64,000 nt of DNA from a bacterium (GTDB lineage Bacteria > Oederibacteriota > CAKKQC01), in contig CAKKQC010000032.1 in the NCBI GenBank assembly GCA_919901855.1, positions 1-64,000 of the forward strand, given 5' to 3'. The notes under the pieces were generated by a model. That model was given only the letters and a program-made list of their open reading frames with translations. It made no database searches and was not told the DNA's origin. Positions 60,733 through 64,000 of this stretch are shown piece after piece. The stretch's first letter is position 1. Each line of letters opens with the position of its first letter. Both the position numbers and the translations under genes were made by a program.

Positions 60733-61218
60733 CTACTTCTTGGCCTGATTCTCCCCGGTCGTTGCTTTCCGGAACTCAGCCTTCACCCGATTCCCAGTGA
60801 CATGAAAGACACCGCCTACTGCCCGCAGATTGAAAGAGTGCGCGAACATGTCCGCACCCTTGGCATTGACTCTCTCTTCGAGGGTCCGGTCGCCCTCGAC
60901 GGTTCTCTCGAACAGGGCTACTGCATCCACCAATCCATCGAGTAGATCCTCTATCACAAAGCAGTAAGCTGTCTCCCTATCCATCTTCCATGGAATCCAG
61001 CTTTCCTTCCTATCCCGCGTCTCGTAGTAGATCGGCACCGCCTTGTTGCGCCGAGTCTTGTCGGACCTCGATGAATGCTCGTGCAGCACTCCGCACCTAG
61101 CCGACCAGAGGTCCTCCTTCGTTAGCTTCGCAGGAGCCGAGGGTTTGTCCTTCAGGACGGGCAGAAGATACCGGTCAACCCAGTTCTCGAATATCGTGTG
61201 GTTCGCTCCCTCACTCAT
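60733..61218 (-). CDS. unknown protein of the cluster, true N-terminus uncertain
   Basis: A protein of 161 residues from the first ATG. The frame stays open 20 more codons upstream (to a CTG at 61278), and those codons read like a real helix (GIALIYVAIDTLAHLE) fitting a conserved start. No ATG, GTG or TTG is available there. An out-of-frame ATG lies at 61297, so either a rare start codon or a one-base frameshift must be assumed. Features are FENWVDRYLLPVL, LWSARCGVLHEHSSRSDKTR and FVIEDLLDGLVDAVALFER. The ARCGVLHE-type segment looks like a conserved functional site. Function unknown. Confidence 0.58.
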   Translation of the reverse strand: MSEGANHTIFENWVDRYLLPVLKDKPSAPAKLTKEDLWSARCGVLHEHSSRSDKTRRNKAVPIYYETRDRKESWIPWKMDRETAYCFVIEDLLDGLVDAVALFERTVEGDRTLEERVNAKGADMFAHSFNLRAVGGVFHVTGNRVKAEFRKATTGENQAKK

Positions 61219-61375
61219 CTCAAGATGGGCAAGCGTATCAATCGCAACGTAGATCAGCGCAATGCCTGGAACAATCAGCGGCTCTGGTCCTTTTCATGCA
61301 TCGTGTGATTGCGGCCAGCAGTTGGCCGATACCACCTTTCACCTGCGGGATTAGCATGCAGTCTCCATCTTCTTC

Positions 61376-61738
61376 CTACTCGTCCTCCTCTATTGCTTCC
61401 TCAACCACGTTGTCCAGAACAGAGAAGACCTCGATATCGAACCATTCCTTGAACATCTGGACTGAACGATTCTGAGGCCATAGTTTCACGTCGGTCCAGT
61501 ACTGAGCGAGCTGACTCTTGAAGAAGTAGTCGAAGTTCTCGAAGACCCAATCCATCGTCGGCCCCGGCCATTCCATGTCCGGAATCAGGTACACAACCGG
61601 GTCCTCGCGGACCTCTTCGAGGGTTTGGTGCTCACGGGGATCTTTCTCAGGGCCATTCGCCCATCCCACGAACGGCTCTTTCGGCCGAAGGATAAGAGCG
61701 TATCTGTTGATAAGGCCCATGGGGACAGGATAGCTCAT
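61376..61738 (-). CDS. conserved small protein of unknown function
   Basis: A 120-residue acidic protein. INRYALILRPKEPFVGWANG, DPVVYLIPDMEW, LWPQNRSVQMFKEWFDIEVF and the ending VEEAIEEDE follow a pattern I know from many bacterial hypothetical proteins (RYALxxRPKxPFxxWxN ... WPxxRxxxxFxxWFDxE). No function is known for the family. An internal ATG at 61720 is an equally good start. It follows the 167-residue gene by 9 bp. Confidence 0.7.
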   Translation of the reverse strand: MSYPVPMGLINRYALILRPKEPFVGWANGPEKDPREHQTLEEVREDPVVYLIPDMEWPGPTMDWVFENFDYFFKSQLAQYWTDVKLWPQNRSVQMFKEWFDIEVFSVLDNVVEEAIEEDE

Positions 61739-61747
61739 TCAGAAACA

Positions 61748-62251
61748 CTATATTGGGGGATGCTTTGGATTCCTGCGCACGGCTCGCTCCACTTCGATAC
61801 TGCCTTTCAAGGAAAGACTCGGAGGCGCAAGATCAAGTCTGGGAGCGTATCCGAAAGGTTTTCCACGTCCGTCATGGATGACGGGCCAGTAGACATCCAG
61901 GGCAACGATGGCTCCTCTCATGCAACCTGCCTTCAGTGGTTTCGAACTCCTATGAACTTCATAGAGACCACCATCAGCAAGCTCTATCTCGAAGGCATTG
62001 CTACTCGGAGAGTAGCATATCCGTATGATTGCGCCAGATGAGACGCGGTCCGCATTGTAGTCAAGCCGCAACTCCTCGCCGTCCACTAATGGAGCGATCA
62101 TGCAAAGCTTCGCCGGTGTCAGGCCGACCAATAAGGAAAAGTAGGTTGCAGGCGTGGATAGAGCTACGCCGTCAAGAAACAGTTTCTCGAGAAGACTAAC
62201 CGACCAATGGCTAGTTCCTCCTGTTCGTTCTTCTAGTGACGTCGATTCCAT
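61748..62251 (-). CDS. unknown 167-residue protein
   Basis: A protein with no recognised family. It has no signal peptide. A central strand-rich part contains GAIIRICYSPSSNAFEIELA and DGGLYEVHRSSKPL, and the tail is basic (VERAVRRNPKHPPI). It begins 22 bases after a TATA-like box and without a Shine-Dalgarno sequence, so it should be the first gene of the minus-strand cluster. Function unknown. Confidence 0.55.
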   Translation of the reverse strand: MESTSLEERTGGTSHWSVSLLEKLFLDGVALSTPATYFSLLVGLTPAKLCMIAPLVDGEELRLDYNADRVSSGAIIRICYSPSSNAFEIELADGGLYEVHRSSKPLKAGCMRGAIVALDVYWPVIHDGRGKPFGYAPRLDLAPPSLSLKGSIEVERAVRRNPKHPPI

Positions 62252-62273
62252 CTCTTCAAAGAAAGCCCACCCC

Positions 62274-62281
62274 TATATATA
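62274..62281 (-). promoter_or_regulatory. TATA-like box upstream of the minus-strand cluster
   Basis: TATATATA 22 bases before the ATG at 62251, preceded on that strand by CCGAAGGG (a possible BRE-like element). No bacterial -35 is found at the right distance. Same geometry as the boxes at 53914 and 55207. Confidence 0.5.
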
Positions 62282-62375
62282 CCCTTCGGCTCCATATAGC
62301 CCCCCCAGGCCATGAGAGTTTGTCAAACCCTTCTGCAGGCTTGAATCTGTTAGTTGATGGTAGCATCATCTGAGA

Positions 62376-63788
62376 ATGCAGACGACGAGAAAGATCGCGT
62401 TCCTGGGACCTCAGGGAAGTTTCTCTCATGAGGCAGCGATCAGCGCATTTCCTCAGGACGGATTGCACATGAAAGATTCGCTCGAGGAGGTCTTCGATAC
62501 TGTTTACAACGGCAAAGCGGATTATGGCGTTATGCCTGTTGAGAACTCGGCCGAGGGGATCATCGGCGTCACATACCACCTTCTGGTAGGCCAAGGCGAG
62601 CGTCCCGAAGTCAAGATCTGTGGTGAACTCTATCATCCAGTCGTACTGAACCTCGCCACAATTGCCGAAACGAGCCTTGACAAGATTGCGTTCGTCCATA
62701 CCAAGCAAGAACCGTGGGGACAGTGTCGGGATTGGGTCTCGAGGAATCTCCCGCGGAACGTTCAGTTCATCGCTGAAGCTTCAACATCGAAGGCTGCGGA
62801 GCTAGTGAAGGAGAAGGGCGAGTTGACCAGGGCAGCAATCGTCAGCCCTCTTGCGGTGAAGCTATATGGCTTGCACCTGCTCGCCAAGGGGATACAAGAT
62901 GTCAGAGGGAATGCCACTCGTTTCCTCATCATCGGGAGAAAACTGCTTCGTAGGAGAAGGGCAATTCACAAAGTGACCTTTGGCATGGTCCTCATGGACA
63001 GAGTGGGCGCCATAACCGACGCATTCGGAATCTTGAAAGCCCAGCGCGCGAATGTGCGCGCGGTTAAGATCTTTCCGGTCCGGGCGCCGAGCATTGCAAC
63101 TTGGAAGGACTGGTTCTTCGTTGATATTGACTCGGCGCCTGACTTCACGGCAGTTAACATTGCGATGAGCAAGATGCGTGAAGAAAAGGATCTGATTCTC
63201 GTGCTCCGCGAATTAGGAAGGTATCCCAAGGCAGCAAGTGATGGAGATGCCATTCCTGAAAGATCGTCCCCTCCCAGTCTTCCTGAGGTGGGCGTAGATG
63301 GAGGATTAGCGATCGAGGACCTAGTCGCGGCCGGTGAGGGAAACTCTATTGAATTCAAGGCAACGCTTCGTTGGAATCGAAGAGAGAACAAGAAGGATGC
63401 GGAACTGGAGTTCTCAGTCGTCAAGACTATCGCTGGTTTCATGAATGCGAGAGGAGGTGTTCTGCTCATCGGTATTGACGACAAAGGGGCCCCTCTGGGC
63501 CTCGACGAAGATGTTAAGACATTGCACAAACAATCTAAGGACGGATTCGAGCTTCACGTGAGAGACCTGCTCCATTCGAGATTCGGTGGGGCAGTCAGTC
63601 ATCTCATCAATGTGAGATTCGAAAAGGTCCAAGACAAAGATGTGTGCTTGATCAAGGTCAACCCCAGTCCCATTCCGGCCTGGGTCGAACGAGAAGGAAG
63701 GAATGAATTCTTTGTTCGAAGCGGCAATCAGACGAGGCTCCTCGATAGCAAGGACGCAGCAGAGTACGTAAGGTTCAGATGGGGCTAG
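62376..63788 (+). CDS. prephenate dehydratase-ACT protein fused to a Schlafen AlbA_2 domain
   Basis: A 470-residue three-part protein. Residues 4-186 are a prephenate dehydratase domain (KIAFLGPQGSFSHEAAI, DYGVMPVENSAEGIIG, and the catalytic Thr181-Arg182-Phe183 in RGNATRFLIIG). Residues about 200-285 are an ACT-like domain. The phenylalanine-binding motifs are altered: GAI replaces GAL at 211, and FPVRAP stands where ESRP is expected. Residues about 317-465 are an AlbA_2/Schlafen-type domain (EGNSIEFKATLRWNRRENKK, FMNARGGVLLIGIDDKG), a putative nucleic-acid-binding fold of conflict systems. I do not know this fusion. It could be an enzyme, a ligand-sensing regulator or a defence sensor. Confidence 0.88.
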   Translation: MQTTRKIAFLGPQGSFSHEAAISAFPQDGLHMKDSLEEVFDTVYNGKADYGVMPVENSAEGIIGVTYHLLVGQGERPEVKICGELYHPVVLNLATIAETSLDKIAFVHTKQEPWGQCRDWVSRNLPRNVQFIAEASTSKAAELVKEKGELTRAAIVSPLAVKLYGLHLLAKGIQDVRGNATRFLIIGRKLLRRRRAIHKVTFGMVLMDRVGAITDAFGILKAQRANVRAVKIFPVRAPSIATWKDWFFVDIDSAPDFTAVNIAMSKMREEKDLILVLRELGRYPKAASDGDAIPERSSPPSLPEVGVDGGLAIEDLVAAGEGNSIEFKATLRWNRRENKKDAELEFSVVKTIAGFMNARGGVLLIGIDDKGAPLGLDEDVKTLHKQSKDGFELHVRDLLHSRFGGAVSHLINVRFEKVQDKDVCLIKVNPSPIPAWVEREGRNEFFVRSGNQTRLLDSKDAAEYVRFRWG

Positions 63789-64000
63789 TACCGAATGCGT
63801 CACTATCGGGTATCCGTTCCCCTTCCTTCATCGGCATCCGTTTGACGGAGATCTTCCGGTACCCCTTTTCCTCCAGCTCGGAGCGAACTTCGGCGATAGC
63901 CTCATCGATGTTCCCCATTCCAACCGCGACGATCGCGTTGTCTGAATGAACGAGGAAGTCATGTAGACGCTCGACCTCGCCCTTGTAGTTCTTTCTCTCA
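63775..64000 (-). CDS. partial gene running off the right edge, unknown
   Basis: The last 74 codons of a minus-strand gene whose stop overlaps the convergent dehydratase fusion by 14 bp. The visible protein includes NYKGEVERLHDFLVHSDNAI, VAVGMGNIDEAIAEVRSELE and GYRKISVKRMPMKEGE, an alpha/beta pattern that could be a small nucleic-acid-binding fold. The start lies outside the window, so no family is assigned. Confidence 0.5.
   Translation of the reverse strand, partial: ERKNYKGEVERLHDFLVHSDNAIVAVGMGNIDEAIAEVRSELEEKGYRKISVKRMPMKEGERIPDSDAFGTSPI

Larger units (their letters stand above)
49044..64000. mobile_element. integrative element inserted in the secretin gene (right end not in window)
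   Basis: From about 49,044 the base composition falls from near 70% to near 50% GC and does not recover before the window ends. The element starts at an interrupted host gene. It has a large serine recombinase next to the junction, a second (tyrosine) recombinase, an excisionase-like HTH protein and a MobC-like protein, and otherwise carries mostly unfamiliar genes. These are the features of an integrative or mobilisable genomic island. No phage structural gene and no relaxase is visible in the part seen. Confidence 0.8.

Noticed and set aside
63775-64000. Partial right-edge protein as an Alba-family DNA-binding protein
   Set aside because: The resemblance in VAVGMGNIDEAIAEV is too short and the Alba signature lysines are not clear.

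Overview
The window joins two kinds of DNA. Positions 1 to about 49,043 are very GC-rich bacterial chromosome. Genes are packed into long co-oriented operons in which neighbours overlap by 4 bp (ATGA or GTGA). Outer-membrane PorV-like barrels, OmpA domains, a FlgD-like C-terminal domain on secreted proteins, YidD and a Tad-pilus cluster point to an uncultivated Gram-negative (diderm) bacterium. I cannot name the phylum from sequence alone. From about 49,043 to the right edge the DNA is close to 50% GC, with different codon use and recombinases. This part is an integrated element whose right end lies outside the window.

Chromosome, left to right. 52-4960 (minus) holds a DegT-family aminotransferase, a polysaccharide deacetylase, an EEP-family hydrolase, purE, purD and a small proline-rich protein. 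5027-6232 (minus) is a small accessory patch: a DUF5615/DUF433 toxin-antitoxin pair and an ORF6N gene carrying a 35-bp perfect palindrome. 6449-16343 (minus) is a coupled operon running from an ECF sigma factor through two paralogous membrane proteins, a YidD-domain protein, a TPR/membrane protein, a P-loop kinase-like protein, an O-antigen-ligase/TPR protein, purN and purH. Divergent from it are a JAMM protease-like gene and a gene of unknown function. 17815-26468 (minus) is gatC-gatA-gatB-purM, a secreted beta-propeller protein and ligA. 26594-45399 (plus) is an envelope block: a small beta-barrel, a 57-residue peptide, a 4690-residue DUF11/CARDB-like repeat protein, a PorV-OmpA-OmpA fusion and a second PorV-like protein. 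A secreted TPR-like protein (minus) and a Tad-type pilus operon follow: TadE-like, unknown, CpaB, secretin.

The element interrupts the secretin gene after about 142 codons. At the junction sits a perfect 10-bp inverted repeat, and a large serine recombinase follows at once. The recombinase promoter has a 20-bp palindrome that fills its 17-bp spacer. Inside the element are a 55-residue basic protein, a two-gene unit of unknown function (one member with a DUF5678-like tail), an excisionase-like HTH protein, a MobC-like ribbon-helix-helix protein, a tyrosine recombinase with a C-terminal zinc ribbon, a membrane/coiled-coil protein, and a small protein of a family I associate with mobile elements. 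An 800-bp gene-free stretch contains three tandem tetraloop hairpins. Beyond it lies a minus-strand cluster ending in an ABC/SMC-type ATPase, with the gene order typical of a defence locus, and then a prephenate dehydratase fused to a Schlafen-type AlbA_2 domain.

Three transcription units of the element have a TATA-like box exactly 22-23 nt upstream of the start codon and no visible -35. This is the geometry of archaeal leaderless promoters. It raises the possibility of a cross-domain element or, less excitingly, a chimeric contig. No rRNA, tRNA or CRISPR array was recognised.
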